Shown: positions 50,383-62,123 of the stretch, piece after piece
Position numbering within the stretch: the stretch's first letter is position 1
Layout of the letters: the number at the start of each line of letters is the position of its first letter
Source of the DNA: an uncultured Rivibacter sp.
GTDB taxonomy: Bacteria; Pseudomonadota; Gammaproteobacteria; Burkholderiales; Burkholderiaceae
Reading direction: 5' to 3'
Length of the DNA stretch: 64,000 bases
NCBI GenBank assembly: GCA_946480925.1
Contig: CAMLLU010000016.1
Coordinates: 1 to 64,000, forward strand
The notes under the pieces: model-generated
Databases searched by the model: none
What the model saw: only the letters and a program-made list of their open reading frames with translations
Told to the model about the DNA's origin: nothing
Translations under genes and position numbers: made by a program

Positions 50383-51537
50383 CTACGACTGCATCAACCG
50401 CCGGCTCTTGGCGATGGACATCAGGATGCCCAGGCCCAGGCCCAGCGTCACCATGGCGGTGCCGCCATAGCTGATGAACGGTAGCGGCACGCCCACCACC
50501 GGCAGGATGCCGCTCACCATGCCCATGTTGACGAAGGCATAGGTGAAGAAGCTCAGCGTGATGGCGCCTGCCATCAGCCGGGCGAACAGCGTGGGCGCCT
50601 CGGCCGCGATCATCAGCCCGCGGAAGATCAGGAACACGAAGCCGAGCACGAGGCCGATGCAGCCGAGCAGGCCGAACTCCTCGGAATAGGCCGCGAAGAT
50701 GAAGTCGGTGGTGCGCTCGGGAATGAACTCCAGGTGGGTCTGCGTGCCCTTCATGAAGCCCTTGCCGGTGAGCCCGCCGGAGCCGATGGCGATCATGCCC
50801 TGGATGATGTGGAAGCCCTTGCCGAGCGGGTCCTGCGTCGGGTCGAGCAGCGTGCAGACGCGGTGCTTCTGGTAGTCGCGCATGAGGTACCACTGCACGT
50901 CGGGCTGGCAGATGGTGGATTCGCTGGCGATGAGCGCGATGATGCCGGCCGCCCCCAGCAGCAGCACCGGCAGGATGAGCTTCCAGCTCAGCCCCGCGAA
51001 GAAGATCACGTACAGGCCCGCCGACAGCACCAGGATGGCCGTGCCCAGGTCGGGCTGCTTGGCGATCAGGCCCACCGGAATGGCCAGCAGCGCGCCGGCC
51101 ATCAGGAAGTCGGGCCCGCGCAACTGGCCCTCGCGGCGCTGGAACCACCACGCCAGCATCAGCGGCACGGCGATCTTCAGCATCTCGCTGGGCTGGATCA
51201 CCACGCCCACGTTGAGCCAGCGGGTGGCACCCTTTTTCGTGATGCCGAACAGCGCCACCGCCACCAGCAAGGCCACGCCGACGATGTAGAGCGGCACGGC
51301 CAGCGACATCAGCCGCTGCGGCGGCACCTGCGCCACGACGAACAGGATGGCCCCCGCCAGCAGCATGTTGCGCCCGTGGTCCACGAAACGCGTGCCGTGG
51401 TCGAAGCCGGCGGAATACATGGTCAGCATGCCGGCGCCCGCCAGCAGCAGGATGGCGAATACCAGCGGCCCGTCGAAGCCGATGAACACCCCGCGGACAC
51501 GCTGCCACACCGAGGGTTTGTCGAACACCACGCTCAT
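50383..51537 (-). CDS. mrdB: Rod-shape SEDS glycosyltransferase RodA
   Basis: 384 residues with ten hydrophobic segments. SEDS motifs: ATRWLNVGVVIQPSEMLKIA, LIAKQPDLGTAILVLSAGLY, GKGFHIIQGMIAIGSGGLTG, KGTQTHLEFIPERTTDFIFA, and GVPLPFISYGGTAMVTLGLG. RodA polymerises glycan strands in the elongasome together with PBP2. The ATG overlaps the mrdA stop by four bases. It is the last gene of the mreBCD-mrdA-rodA unit. Confidence 0.98.
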   Translation of the reverse strand: MSVVFDKPSVWQRVRGVFIGFDGPLVFAILLLAGAGMLTMYSAGFDHGTRFVDHGRNMLLAGAILFVVAQVPPQRLMSLAVPLYIVGVALLVAVALFGITKKGATRWLNVGVVIQPSEMLKIAVPLMLAWWFQRREGQLRGPDFLMAGALLAIPVGLIAKQPDLGTAILVLSAGLYVIFFAGLSWKLILPVLLLGAAGIIALIASESTICQPDVQWYLMRDYQKHRVCTLLDPTQDPLGKGFHIIQGMIAIGSGGLTGKGFMKGTQTHLEFIPERTTDFIFAAYSEEFGLLGCIGLVLGFVFLIFRGLMIAAEAPTLFARLMAGAITLSFFTYAFVNMGMVSGILPVVGVPLPFISYGGTAMVTLGLGLGILMSIAKSRRLMQS

Positions 51538-53630
51538 CGTGCGGCTCCCGTGGCGGCCGTGGTGCTTTTCACCGCCGCTGTCACCCTGGCCGGCACCACC
51601 GCTGAAGCAGCCACGGCCGCCGAAGCGGCTGACGCAGCAACCTCTGCAGCAGCACCCGGCGCGCCGTTCACCGGCATGGCCGCCGGTGCGCCAGGCAGCG
51701 GCACCTCGGAGGCCTGCCGCGGCTTGCCCAGCGGCGCGCCGGCCTGGCCCACCCGCACCGCCGCGATGTCTTCCACGCTGGGGTACAGCCCCATCAGCAG
51801 GTAGTCGAGCACGCGCCGCGCGATCGGCGCAGCGGCCTCGGCACCGAAACCGGAGTTCTCGACGATGACGGCCAGCGCGACCTGCGGGTTCTCGACCGGC
51901 GCGAAGGCGGTATAGAGCGAGTGGTCGCGCAGGTATTCGGCCATGCGTTCCTTGTTGTACTTCTCGTTCTGGCGGATGCCCACCGCCTGCGCAGTGCCGG
52001 TCTTGCCGCCACTCTTGTAGCCGGAGCCCATGAACACCCGCGTCGAGGTGCCTTCCTGCGTAACGCCGTACAGCGCGTTGCGGATCAGTTCCACGTGCTC
52101 TGGCTTCAGCGGCAGCGGCTCCAGCGCTTCGGACGAGATCTGCCGTTTCTCGTGAGTGAGCACGTCCTCGATCTCGCGCACAAGGCGCGGCTGGAAACGC
52201 TGGCCGCCCGAGACCAGCGTGGCCGTTGCGCTGGACAGCTGCAGCATCGTGAAGTTGTTGTAGCCCTGGCCGATGCCCAGGGAGATGGTTTCACCGGCGT
52301 ACCACTTCTGCTGCTCGGGGCGCTTGTATTTCTTGCGCTTCCACTCGGTGGAGGGCAAGTCGCCGGTCACCTCACCCTTGAGGTCGATGCCGGTGAGGCG
52401 GCCGAAGCCGAACGGGGCCAGCTGCTCGTGGATCAGGTCCACGCCCATCTCGTTGGCCAGCGAGTAGTAGTAGACGTTGCTCGACTTCACGATCGAGCGG
52501 TACATGTCCACCATGCCCAGGCCGCCGTCGCCATGGCTGCGAAAACGGTGGTTGCCGAACATGAACGAACCCGAATCCATGATGGCCTGCTGCCCGCTGC
52601 GCTTGCCGGTGTTGAGCGCCGCGATCGCCATGAAGGGCTTGTAGGTCGAGCCGGGCGGGTAGGTGCCGCGCAGCGCGCGGTTCAGCAGCGGCTTGTCGAT
52701 CGACTCGTTGAGCTCCTTCCAGCTTTCGCTGTCGATGCCGTCGACGAACAGGTTGGGGTCGAAGGTGGGCTTGCTCACGAAGGCCAGCACTTCGCCATTG
52801 CGCGGGTCGATGGCCACGAGCGCGCCGCGGCGGCTGCCGAAGAGTTCTTCGATCAGCGCCTGCAGCTTGATGTCGATGGACAGGCGCACCGTGTTGCCCG
52901 GCGTGGCCGGGTTGGACTTGAGCCGGCGCACCGCTCGGCCGCCGGCGCTGGTCTCGACCTCTTCGAAGCCGGTGATGCCGTGCAGGTCGCTTTCGTAGTT
53001 CTGCTCGATGCCGAGCTTGCCGATGTAGTCGGTGCCGCGGTAGTTGGCCGCGTCTTCCGAGTCCTCGATCGCTTCCTTTTCCTTCTGGTTGATGCGACCG
53101 ATGTAGCCCAGCACGTGGCTGGCGAGCTCGCCGTAAGGGTAGTTGCGGAACAGGCGCGCCTTGATGTCCACGCCGGGGAAGCGGAAGCGCTGTGCGGTGA
53201 AACGCGCCACCTCTTCGTCGGAGAGCTTGGTGCGGATCGGCAGCGACTCGAAGCTCTTGCTTTCCTCCATCAACCGCTTGAAGCGGCGGCGGTCGCGCGG
53301 CTGGATGTCGATGACCTTGGCCAGGTCGTCGATGGTGGTTTCGAGGTCGGCGTCGAGCTTCGACGGTGTGATCTCCAGCGTGTAGGCCGAGTAGTTGTTG
53401 GCCAGCACGACACCGTTGCGGTCCACGATGAGGCCACGATTGGGCACGATGGGCACCACCGCGATGCGGTTGGCCTCGGCCTGCGTGGACAGCTCCTCAT
53501 GCTTGTAGACCTGCAGGAACACCAGCCGCGCCGCCAGCAGCCCGAAGCCGATGAGCACGAAGCCCGCCGCCGCGAACAACCGCAGGCGGAAGCGGCTCAG
53601 CTCCTGTTCGACGTTCTTGAGCTCAGTCAT
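51534..53630 (-). CDS. mrdA: Penicillin-binding protein 2
   Basis: 698 residues. One membrane segment lies at about 18-40 (LFAAAGFVLIGFGLLAARLV). The dimerisation domain has VPIVPNRGLIVDRNGVVLAN. The transpeptidase motifs are YPPGSTYKPFMA (SxxK), KSSNVYYYSLA (SxN) and SGGKTGTAQ (KTG). A C-terminal tail of about 70 residues is Ala/Val/Pro-rich and beyond the normal end. It cross-links side-wall peptidoglycan with RodA. The start MTELKNVEQELSRFR fits the family. A repeat array separates it from mreD. Confidence 0.98.
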   Translation of the reverse strand: MTELKNVEQELSRFRLRLFAAAGFVLIGFGLLAARLVFLQVYKHEELSTQAEANRIAVVPIVPNRGLIVDRNGVVLANNYSAYTLEITPSKLDADLETTIDDLAKVIDIQPRDRRRFKRLMEESKSFESLPIRTKLSDEEVARFTAQRFRFPGVDIKARLFRNYPYGELASHVLGYIGRINQKEKEAIEDSEDAANYRGTDYIGKLGIEQNYESDLHGITGFEEVETSAGGRAVRRLKSNPATPGNTVRLSIDIKLQALIEELFGSRRGALVAIDPRNGEVLAFVSKPTFDPNLFVDGIDSESWKELNESIDKPLLNRALRGTYPPGSTYKPFMAIAALNTGKRSGQQAIMDSGSFMFGNHRFRSHGDGGLGMVDMYRSIVKSSNVYYYSLANEMGVDLIHEQLAPFGFGRLTGIDLKGEVTGDLPSTEWKRKKYKRPEQQKWYAGETISLGIGQGYNNFTMLQLSSATATLVSGGQRFQPRLVREIEDVLTHEKRQISSEALEPLPLKPEHVELIRNALYGVTQEGTSTRVFMGSGYKSGGKTGTAQAVGIRQNEKYNKERMAEYLRDHSLYTAFAPVENPQVALAVIVENSGFGAEAAAPIARRVLDYLLMGLYPSVEDIAAVRVGQAGAPLGKPRQASEVPLPGAPAAMPVNGAPGAAAEVAASAASAAVAASAVVPARVTAAVKSTTAATGAAR

Positions 53631-53639
53631 TGCTGGGTA

Positions 53640-53723
53640 GTGACCTGTGACCAGTGACTCGTGAACCACCGTGGCCCGTGAATGATGTCCTCACTGGTCA
53701 CCGGTCACAAGTCACTGGTCACG
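53640..53723. repeat. GTGAC/GTCAC repeat array with 18-base inverted arms
   Basis: The arm GTGACCAGTGACTCGTGA at 53647-53664 is the reverse complement, with one mismatch, of TCACAAGTCACTGGTCAC at 53705-53722. Further copies of GGTCAC and CAGTGAC fill the segment. The array nearly fills the 98-base gap between mreD and mrdA, so it will be in the operon transcript and can fold into a long stem. Confidence 0.8.
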
Positions 53724-53728
53724 ACTTC

Positions 53729-54247
53729 TCAAAGCGGGCGGTTTTCGTCTGGGTCCGGCGGGCGGCGCTGAGGCGCCAGCAGCATCACCGATGCCACCGG
53801 CCACAGCAGGCTTTCGATGAAGGGCGCGAACATCAGGTTCCAGCCCGGGAAGCTGCCACCTGCCAACAAGCGCACGATGAGCGACACCGCGTGCGCCGCG
53901 AAGAACAGCGGCAGGATCTGCACCGCCTGCGAGGGCACCGTGAACCACAGCAGCCGGCGGTGGATGGTGATCGCGAAGTACGAGAGCAACGTGTAGGCCA
54001 GGGCGTGCTGGCCCAGCAGCGCGCCTTCGTGCACGTCCATCAGCAGGCCGAATACGAAGGCGGCGCCCACGCCCACGCGGCGCGGCTGGTGCACGTTCCA
54101 GAACACCAGCACCAGGGCCAGGAAGTCGGGCATGGCGGCCACCCGGCCGAGCGGGATGAGGTTCAGCGCCAGCGCGCCCAGCAGCGAGGCCCACATGAAC
54201 ACCGGGTTGACCGGCAGCAGCAGCTGGTCGGAGCCACGCGGCATCAT
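53729..54247 (-). CDS. mreD: Rod-shape protein MreD
   Basis: 172 residues with five or six hydrophobic segments: [60 protein letters not shown] and ALAYTLLSYFAITIHRRLLW. The LLMDVHEGALLGQHAL motif is typical of MreD. It is an inner-membrane member of the elongasome. AGGAGG lies 7 bases before the ATG pair at 54247/54244. It starts 22 bases after mreC. Confidence 0.95.
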   Translation of the reverse strand: MMPRGSDQLLLPVNPVFMWASLLGALALNLIPLGRVAAMPDFLALVLVFWNVHQPRRVGVGAAFVFGLLMDVHEGALLGQHALAYTLLSYFAITIHRRLLWFTVPSQAVQILPLFFAAHAVSLIVRLLAGGSFPGWNLMFAPFIESLLWPVASVMLLAPQRRPPDPDENRPL

Positions 54248-54269
54248 GATCCCCCCCTCCTGTCGCTCA

Positions 54270-55223
54270 TCATGGTTTGCGGCCTCCCTTGCGCGCCGCG
54301 GACGCTGCGGCCGCCGGCGCAGACGCCGCGCCATCGGCCGGTGCCGGCCGCGGCGGCAACTGCGCGCCCACCGGCTGCAGCACCTGCACGTGGCGCGCGC
54401 CGTCGGGCACGGCCACCGGCGCCAGCATGATCTTGGCGAACTGCGAATCGGCCCGGCGATCGACCTTCACCACCTTGGCCACCGGCAGTCCTGGGGGGTA
54501 GATGCCGTCCACGCCCGAGGTGTAGAGCACGTCACCCGGTTGCACGTCGGCATTGCCGGCCATGAAGCGCAGCTCCATGCCGCCACCCGCTTGCGTACTG
54601 CCCGGGTCGCCATAGGCGGCACCGCGCCCTTGCGAACGGCCGTTGAGCACCGGGATCGCCGCGTCACGATCGGTCAGCAGCGTCACCTCAGACGTGAGCG
54701 GGTAGACCCGCGTGACCTGGCCCAGCACGCCGGCTTCGTTGATGATCGGCGAACCGCGTTGGACACCCTGCGTCGCGCCGCGGTCGATGACCACGCGGCG
54801 CGTGTAGGGGTCGGCGGTGTCGTACAGCACCTCGGCCGTCTGTGACTGCACCTGCAGTCGTGGCCGCAGGTCGAGCAGTGCACGCAGGCGGGCGTTTTCC
54901 TGCTCCAGCTGCTCCATGCGCGTCACGCGCTCGGCCTGCTTGGCCAGCAGCTCGCGTGCGACGCCCTCGGACCGGCGCGCTTCCGTGAGTCCGGCGACGT
55001 AATCGTGGCCACCCTCCAGCAGCTTCACCGGTGCCAGCAGCGCCAGCTCCACCGGGTGCAGCACCGTGGCCACCGCGGCGCGCAGCGGCTGCGTCACCTC
55101 GAAGCGGGTGTCGGCCACCATCAGGAACAGCGCCAGTGCCGAGAAGAAGATGAGCCGCGTGAACGCCGAGTAGCCCTGCTTGAAGAAGGGTGGCGGGGTG
55201 CGGTCGAGGGTACCGAGCGGCAT
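54270..55223 (-). CDS. mreC: Rod-shape protein MreC
   Basis: 317 residues. A short cytoplasmic start and a membrane segment (LIFFSALALFLMVADTRF) lead into a coiled coil (ELLAKQAERVTRMEQLEQEN). The beta-rich MreC fold follows: VVIDRGATQGVQRGSPIINE, AGVLGQVTRVYPLTSEVTLL, LTDRDAAIPVL and GDVLYTSGVDGIYPPGLPVA. The last 40 residues are Ala/Pro-rich. MreC links MreB to the periplasmic synthases. It starts 96 bases after mreB. Confidence 0.97.
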   Translation of the reverse strand: MPLGTLDRTPPPFFKQGYSAFTRLIFFSALALFLMVADTRFEVTQPLRAAVATVLHPVELALLAPVKLLEGGHDYVAGLTEARRSEGVARELLAKQAERVTRMEQLEQENARLRALLDLRPRLQVQSQTAEVLYDTADPYTRRVVIDRGATQGVQRGSPIINEAGVLGQVTRVYPLTSEVTLLTDRDAAIPVLNGRSQGRGAAYGDPGSTQAGGGMELRFMAGNADVQPGDVLYTSGVDGIYPPGLPVAKVVKVDRRADSQFAKIMLAPVAVPDGARHVQVLQPVGAQLPPRPAPADGAASAPAAAASAARKGGRKP

Positions 55224-55319
55224 GTCGTCTCAGGCGGTCAGCACGACACGGGGCTTCTTGAAGCGAGGAAGCCGGCCGTGGATCGCACGCGCCGGCTCCT
55301 CAGTGTGCATGGTCTTGGC

Positions 55320-56537
<1,218 letters not shown>

Positions 56538-56594
56538 TCATGCGCCAAGCCGCAGAAATACACGGCTTCAGGCCCGGCTCCTCAAGAGATTTTT

Positions 56595-56894
56595 ATGGCC
56601 CTCACCCCTGAAGACGTGAGCCGCATCGCACTGCTGGCGCGGCTCGAACTCACCCCCGGCGAACAGGCCGAAATGCTCGGTCAGCTCAATGGTTTTTTCG
56701 AGATCGTCGAGCAGATGCGTGCGGTGGACACCACCGGCGTCGCGCCGCTTTACACACCGCTGTCGGCCGTGCAGGACGTGAGCCTGCGACTGCGTGACGA
56801 CGCGGTCACCGAAGTGAACCAGCGCGAGGCCAACCAGAAGAGCGCACCGGCCGTCGAAGGCGGCCTCTTCCTCGTCCCCAAGGTGATCGAATGA
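56595..56894 (+). CDS. gatC: Asp/Glu-tRNA amidotransferase subunit C
   Basis: 99 residues. Motifs: [74 protein letters not shown] and [10 protein letters not shown]. GatC holds GatA and GatB together in the enzyme that amidates Glu-tRNA(Gln) or Asp-tRNA(Asn). Its stop overlaps the gatA ATG by four bases (ATGA). Confidence 0.97.
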   Translation: MALTPEDVSRIALLARLELTPGEQAEMLGQLNGFFEIVEQMRAVDTTGVAPLYTPLSAVQDVSLRLRDDAVTEVNQREANQKSAPAVEGGLFLVPKVIE

Positions 56895-58384
56895 GCGGCA
56901 AGGCCTTGCACCAACTGAGCGTGGCCGACATCGGCCGCAGCCTCGCCGCCAAGGAATTTTCCAGCGAGGAACTCACGTCACACCTGCTTGCACGTGTGGC
57001 CGCTCATGAACAACTCGGCGCTTTCCTGCAGGTCGATGCCGCATCGGCGCAACAGCAGGCCCGCGCCGCGGACGAACGCCGTGCGAAGGGCACCTCCGCA
57101 GGTCCCTTGGACGGCGTGCCGATCGCGCACAAGGACATCTTCGTCACCACCGACTTCGCCAGCACCGCGGCTTCGAAGATGCTGGCTGGCTATCGCTCGC
57201 CGTTCGACGCCGCCGTGGTGGCCAAGCTCAAGGCCGCCGGCACGGTGGCCTTGGGCAAGCTCAACTGCGACGAATTCGCCATGGGCGGCAGCAACGAGAA
57301 CTCGGCCTTCGGCGTGGTCCGCAACCCATGGGACACGACGCGCATTCCCGGCGGTTCGTCGGGGGGCTCGGCAGTGGCCGTGGCCGCGCGGCTGGTGCCT
57401 GCCACCACCGGCACCGACACCGGCGGCTCGGTGCGCCAGCCGGCCGCGCTCACCGGCGTCACCGGCATCAAGCCCACCTACGGCCGCTGCTCTCGCTTCG
57501 GCATGATCGCCTTCGCCTCCAGCCTCGACCAGGCCGGTCCGCTGGCCAAGACGGCCGAGGACTGCGCACTGCTGCTGCAGGCGATGAGCGGCTTCGACGA
57601 GCGCGATTCGACTAGCGCGCAGCAGCCGGTGCCCGACTTCGTGGCTGCGATCCGCAGCCAGCGCGAAGGCGCCACGGCGACCCAGCCGCTGAAGGGCCTG
57701 CGCATCGGCCTGCCGAAGGAGTTTTTCGGAGAAGGCGTTGCCAACGACGTGAGCACCGCAGTACGTGCCGCGCTGGCCGAATACGAAAAGCTCGGCGCCA
57801 CGCTGGTGGACGTGAGCCTGCCGCGCACCGAGCTGTCGATCCCCGTGTACTACATCATCGCGCCGGCCGAGGCCTCTTCGAACCTCTCGCGGTTCGATGG
57901 CGTGCGTTACGGCCACCGCGCGAAGCAGTACACCGACCTGCTCGACATGTACCGCAAGAGCCGCAGTGAAGCCTTCGGCCCCGAGGTGAAGCGCCGCATC
58001 ATGATCGGCACTTACGTGCTGAGCCATGGCTACTACGACGCCTATTACCTGCAGGCACAGAAGCTGCGCCGCATGATCGCCGACGACTTCCAGGCCTGCT
58101 TCCAGCAATGCGACCTGATCGCCGGCCCCGTGTCGCCCACGGTGGCCTGGAAGATCGGCGGCAAGAGCGACCCGGTGGCCAACTACCTCGCCGACATCTT
58201 CACGCTGCCGGGCAGCCTGGCCGGCCTGCCGGGCATGAGCGTGCCGGCGGGCTTCGGCGAAGGCGGGCTCCCGGTGGGCCTGCAGCTGATCGGCAACTAC
58301 TGGCAGGAAGCGCAGCTGCTGCACGCGGCCCATGCCTTCCAGCAGGCCACCGACTTCCACCTCCGTGCACCGGAGGGTTACTGA
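56891..58384 (+). CDS. gatA: Asp/Glu-tRNA amidotransferase subunit A
   Basis: 497 residues, amidase signature family. The catalytic Lys is in [19 protein letters not shown], and the Ser-cisSer pair in [20 protein letters not shown] then [15 protein letters not shown]. GatA releases ammonia from glutamine or asparagine and passes it to GatB. The length is normal. It overlaps gatC and is one base from gatB. Confidence 0.98.
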   Translation: MSGKALHQLSVADIGRSLAAKEFSSEELTSHLLARVAAHEQLGAFLQVDAASAQQQARAADERRAKGTSAGPLDGVPIAHKDIFVTTDFASTAASKMLAGYRSPFDAAVVAKLKAAGTVALGKLNCDEFAMGGSNENSAFGVVRNPWDTTRIPGGSSGGSAVAVAARLVPATTGTDTGGSVRQPAALTGVTGIKPTYGRCSRFGMIAFASSLDQAGPLAKTAEDCALLLQAMSGFDERDSTSAQQPVPDFVAAIRSQREGATATQPLKGLRIGLPKEFFGEGVANDVSTAVRAALAEYEKLGATLVDVSLPRTELSIPVYYIIAPAEASSNLSRFDGVRYGHRAKQYTDLLDMYRKSRSEAFGPEVKRRIMIGTYVLSHGYYDAYYLQAQKLRRMIADDFQACFQQCDLIAGPVSPTVAWKIGGKSDPVANYLADIFTLPGSLAGLPGMSVPAGFGEGGLPVGLQLIGNYWQEAQLLHAAHAFQQATDFHLRAPEGY

Positions 58385-58385
58385 G

Positions 58386-59834
58386 ATGGCAACACCCCAA
58401 CTCGTGCGCGGCTACGAGGTCGTGATCGGCCTGGAAACGCACGCGCAACTGTCCACGCAATCCAAGATCTTCTCGGGCTCCAGCACTCAGTTCGGTGCAG
58501 AGCCCAACACGCAGGCCAGCGTGGTCGACCTCGCGCTGCCCGGCACGCTACCGGTGATGAACCGCGGGGCCGTCGAGCGCGCCATCCGTTTCGGCCTGGC
58601 CGTGGGCGCCGCGGTGGCGCCGCAGTCCATCTTCGCGCGCAAGAACTACTTCTATCCGGACCTGCCCAAGGGCTACCAGATCAGCCAGTACGAAGTGCCG
58701 GTGGTGCAGGGCGGCGTGGTGAAATTCTTCGTCGGCGACGAGGAAAAGACCGTGCACCTGGTACGCGCCCACCTCGAAGAGGATGCCGGCAAGTCGTTGC
58801 ACGAAGACTTCCACGGCCAGAGCGGCATCGACCTCAATCGCGCCGGCACGCCGCTCTTGGAGATCGTGACCGAGCCCGACATGCGCTCGGCAAAGGAAGC
58901 GGTCGAATACGCGAAGGCGCTTCACGCACTGGTGGTGTGGCTGGGCATCTGCGACGGCAACATGCAGGAAGGCTCGTTCCGCTGCGACGCCAACGTGTCG
59001 GTGCGCAAGCCGGGCGCGCCGCTGGGCACGCGCCGCGAGATCAAGAACCTCAACAGCTTCCGCTTCCTGCAGCAGGCCATCGACGCCGAGGTGCAGTGGC
59101 AGATCGAGCAGATCGAAGACGGCCTGAAGATCCACCAGGCCACCGTGCTGTTCGACCCCGACAGCGGCGAAACCCGCGCGATGCGCAGCAAGGAAGACGC
59201 GCACGACTACCGCTACTTCCCCGACCCGGACCTGCCGCCGCTCGTCGTCGAGCCGGCCTGGGTGGAACGTGTGAAGGGCGAGATGCCCGAGCTTCCGCGC
59301 GTGATGGCCGAGCGCTTCATGCGTGACGATGGCCTCCCCGCCTATGACGCTTCGATGATGACGCAGAGCCTCGCGTTCGCCCGCTACTACGAAGCGGTGC
59401 GCGATGCATGCAGGCAGCCGAAGCTGGTGGCGAACTGGCTGATGGGTGAGGTGTCGCGGCGGCTGAACGCTGAAGAAAAGGGCATCGAAGCCAGCCCGGT
59501 TGGCGCAGCCACACTGGCCGCGCTCATTGGCCGGATTGCCGACGGCACGATCTCGAACAACGGTGCGAAGCAGGTGTTCGACGCTCTATGGCTACGCGAG
59601 GGCTCCGATGTAGACGCGCTCATCGAGGCCAAGGGCCTGAAGCAGATGAGCGACACCGGCGAGCTCGAACGCATCCTCGACGAGGTGCTGGCCGCCAACC
59701 AGAAGTCGGTGGACGAATACCGCGCCGGCAAGGAGAAGGCCTTCAACGCGCTGGTGGGGCAGGCCATGAAAGCCACCAAGGGCAAGGCCAACCCGACCCA
59801 GGTCAACGAGCTGTTGAAAAAGAAGCTCGGGTGA
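58386..59834 (+). CDS. gatB: Asp/Glu-tRNA amidotransferase subunit B
   Basis: 482 residues. Motifs: [78 protein letters not shown] and [16 protein letters not shown]. The C-terminal YqeY-like tail reads [20 protein letters not shown] and binds tRNA. GatB activates the mischarged amino acid and transfers ammonia to it. The stop overlaps the next GTG start. Confidence 0.98.
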   Translation: MATPQLVRGYEVVIGLETHAQLSTQSKIFSGSSTQFGAEPNTQASVVDLALPGTLPVMNRGAVERAIRFGLAVGAAVAPQSIFARKNYFYPDLPKGYQISQYEVPVVQGGVVKFFVGDEEKTVHLVRAHLEEDAGKSLHEDFHGQSGIDLNRAGTPLLEIVTEPDMRSAKEAVEYAKALHALVVWLGICDGNMQEGSFRCDANVSVRKPGAPLGTRREIKNLNSFRFLQQAIDAEVQWQIEQIEDGLKIHQATVLFDPDSGETRAMRSKEDAHDYRYFPDPDLPPLVVEPAWVERVKGEMPELPRVMAERFMRDDGLPAYDASMMTQSLAFARYYEAVRDACRQPKLVANWLMGEVSRRLNAEEKGIEASPVGAATLAALIGRIADGTISNNGAKQVFDALWLREGSDVDALIEAKGLKQMSDTGELERILDEVLAANQKSVDEYRAGKEKAFNALVGQAMKATKGKANPTQVNELLKKKLG

Positions 59835-60697
59835 ACACTGGCATCGACGCGACCATCACGTCGGCCGAACAGGCCGAGCCGCAGGCGCTGGTGGAGTGCT
59901 TCAACGCCAGCTTCGCCAACTACGTGGCCGGCTCGATGGTGTTGGACACCACCAGCCTCGGAGCCTTTCTGGCACGCCAGGGCGTCGACTCGGCGCTGTC
60001 GCGGGCGGCGCTCGACACGACCGGCCGGCCACTGGGCTTCGTGTTCATCGGCCGCCGCCACGAACATGAGGGCCCACGCAGTCGCGTCGGGGCGATGGGC
60101 CTGCTGCCTGAAACGCGCGGCAGCGGCCTCGCACAGCGGTTGCTCGAAGGTGTGATCGCTGAGGCCGCTGCGCGCGGAGATCGCGCCATCGAACTCGAGG
60201 TGTTTGCCCAGAACCCACGGGCGCACCGTTTGTATCGCTCATTCGGGTTTGCCGACGTGATGCCGCTGCACGGCTACTCGGCACCAGCCGCGGCGGTGCT
60301 GGGCGGGGCTGGTGCGGCGCTGCCGCCACAGGTTCTGACGCTGCCCGAGGCGGCTGACTGGCTGGCACAACAGGCTGCCGACCTGCCGTTCCAGCAGTCG
60401 GCCCACCTGCTGCGCGCACCCGGCGCCCGCGGCACCGCATGGCAGACCGGCTCGGCACTGGTGGTGTTCGACGTGCAGGCCGGGCAGGGCACGCTGGCGC
60501 TGCGCGTAGTGCATGAGGCGCAGCCGGCCGGCACTGCGCTGGCTGGGCTGATCACGCGGTTGGCGGCTGACCACCCGGATTTGCGGTTGCAGATTCCGCC
60601 CTTGCTGGCACCGCAGCTGGGCGGTGACGTGCTGGAGCGGCTGGGCTTTGCGCGCCAGCCGCTGCACCAGTACCTGATGCGTCGCGCGTTGCGCTGA
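59831..60697 (+). CDS. GNAT family N-acetyltransferase with extra C-terminal domain
   Basis: 288 residues from a GTG overlapping gatB. The N-terminal half is a GNAT fold: [36 protein letters not shown], and the CoA loop [20 protein letters not shown] then [20 protein letters not shown]. The second half (from about 155) resembles the GNAT-linked domain with [20 protein letters not shown] and ends [17 protein letters not shown]. The acceptor is unknown. Coupling to gatCAB may be only for expression. Confidence 0.87.
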   Translation: MNTGIDATITSAEQAEPQALVECFNASFANYVAGSMVLDTTSLGAFLARQGVDSALSRAALDTTGRPLGFVFIGRRHEHEGPRSRVGAMGLLPETRGSGLAQRLLEGVIAEAAARGDRAIELEVFAQNPRAHRLYRSFGFADVMPLHGYSAPAAAVLGGAGAALPPQVLTLPEAADWLAQQAADLPFQQSAHLLRAPGARGTAWQTGSALVVFDVQAGQGTLALRVVHEAQPAGTALAGLITRLAADHPDLRLQIPPLLAPQLGGDVLERLGFARQPLHQYLMRRALR

Positions 60698-60707
60698 CTA
60701 CCGCCCG

Positions 60708-61412
60708 TCAGGGCTTGCGAGTCGTCGCGGCGCCCGCAGCGGGGGGCGCCTCGGCCAGCGCCGAGCCCAGCGAGCCGGGCTGCGCGCCGGCCCAGAGCTT
60801 CTTGAGACGCTCGAGTTCCTGGTCGTAAAACGAATTGATGCGCACGACCTCGGCCTGCTGGTTCTGCACCAGTGTTTTCTGCGCCTCGACCGTTACGTCG
60901 ATGAATTCGAGCTGGGTCTTGAGCTTGGCCGGCAGTTGCTTGCCTTTGTAGAACTCGGCCTCGTCGAGCAGCGGCTTGCGTTCGGCCTCGATGGATGCCA
61001 AGCGATGTTCGGATGCCTTGACCGCCTTGCGCACGTCGTCCAGCGCGGCTTCACGGGCCTTGTTGTGTGCGGCGAGGTTCGGGTAGCGGCTGAGCAGGTT
61101 TCGGTCGCGGCGGATGGCATCCTGCTTGGCGGCACGCTCAGCGATCTTGCGGCGTTCAGCCTCTTCGACGGCAGCGCGTTCGTCGGCCGTCATCGAAGGC
61201 GGCAGCGTCTGGCGTTGCGAGCCGTCACGGTTGAGCACGCGCTGCTCGCGGTCGAGGCATTCGAGGATGGGCCGGTCGGACGTGAGCTTGCGGCCGCGTG
61301 CGTCGACGCAGGTGTAGATGGAGGAGGCAGGGCCACTGCCATCGGGCGCCGCGAAGGCGGCGGAACTGCCGCTCAACAACCCGACGATGATGACAACTGA
61401 CCCGATACGCAT
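60708..61412 (-). CDS. Periplasmic DUF4124 protein with coiled coil
   Basis: 234 residues. A signal peptide ends near GSSAAFA. The DUF4124 core is IYTCVDARGRKLTSDRPILE, with a Cys pair (TCVDARG/LECLD). From about residue 75 to 210 it is a charged coiled coil (ERAAVEEAERRKIAERAAKQ, NKAREAALDDVRKAVKASEH). The end is Ala/Pro-rich. It is common in Burkholderiales but of unknown function. It lies 15 bases after pyrE on the same strand. Confidence 0.87.
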   Translation of the reverse strand: MRIGSVVIIVGLLSGSSAAFAAPDGSGPASSIYTCVDARGRKLTSDRPILECLDREQRVLNRDGSQRQTLPPSMTADERAAVEEAERRKIAERAAKQDAIRRDRNLLSRYPNLAAHNKAREAALDDVRKAVKASEHRLASIEAERKPLLDEAEFYKGKQLPAKLKTQLEFIDVTVEAQKTLVQNQQAEVVRINSFYDQELERLKKLWAGAQPGSLGSALAEAPPAAGAATTRKP

Positions 61413-61427
61413 GGGATGTGAGGTGCT

Positions 61428-62111
61428 TCAGACGCCGTATCGGCTCCGGTAAGCCTCGACTTTAGGCAAGTATTGAGCCAGCGCCGGATCCGACTGGGCG
61501 GACAGATACTGCAGCAAGTCGCCCAGCGTGGCAATCGACACCACCCGCAGGCCGAGCGCCTGCTCAACGTCTTGCACCGCTGAATGGTTGGCATCGGTGC
61601 CGTCGCTTTTTGTCGCCTTCTCCTGACGATCCAGGGCAATGGTGACGCCGATGGGCGTGGCGCCGGCTGCCGTGATCATGCCGATGGACTCGCGCACCGA
61701 GGTGCCTGCGGAGATGACGTCATCGATGATCAGCACCCGGCCCTTGACCGGCGCGCCCACCAGCGTGCCGCCTTCGCCGTGGTCCTTGGCTTCCTTGCGG
61801 TTGTAGGCGTAGGGCACGTTCCTGCCCAGCCGCGCCAGCTCGATGGCCACTGCAGCCGCCAGCGTGATGCCCTTGTAGGCCGGGCCGAACAGCAGGTCGA
61901 ACTGCAGGCCGGAGGCCAGCAGGCGGCGTGCATAGAATTCCGCGAGGCGGCCCAGCTTGGCGCCGTCATCAAACAACCCGGCGTTGAAGAAGTAAGGGCT
62001 CAGGCGCCCTGCCTTGGTCTTGAATTCGCCGAAGCGCAGCACGCCGGCTTCGACTGAAAACGCCACGAATTCCTGGGCCAGCGCGTCCGATGCGCCTTGG
62101 GCTTGGGTCAT
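61428..62111 (-). CDS. pyrE: Orotate phosphoribosyltransferase
   Basis: 227 residues. Motifs: [60 protein letters not shown] and the PRPP loop [20 protein letters not shown]. It forms orotidine 5'-phosphate in pyrimidine synthesis. The ATG lies only 12 bases from the start of the divergent exonuclease gene. A longer frame through 62873 is an antisense reading of that gene and is rejected. Confidence 0.98.
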   Translation of the reverse strand: MTQAQGASDALAQEFVAFSVEAGVLRFGEFKTKAGRLSPYFFNAGLFDDGAKLGRLAEFYARRLLASGLQFDLLFGPAYKGITLAAAVAIELARLGRNVPYAYNRKEAKDHGEGGTLVGAPVKGRVLIIDDVISAGTSVRESIGMITAAGATPIGVTIALDRQEKATKSDGTDANHSAVQDVEQALGLRVVSIATLGDLLQYLSAQSDPALAQYLPKVEAYRSRYGV

Positions 62112-62123
62112 GGGAGCACTCCT

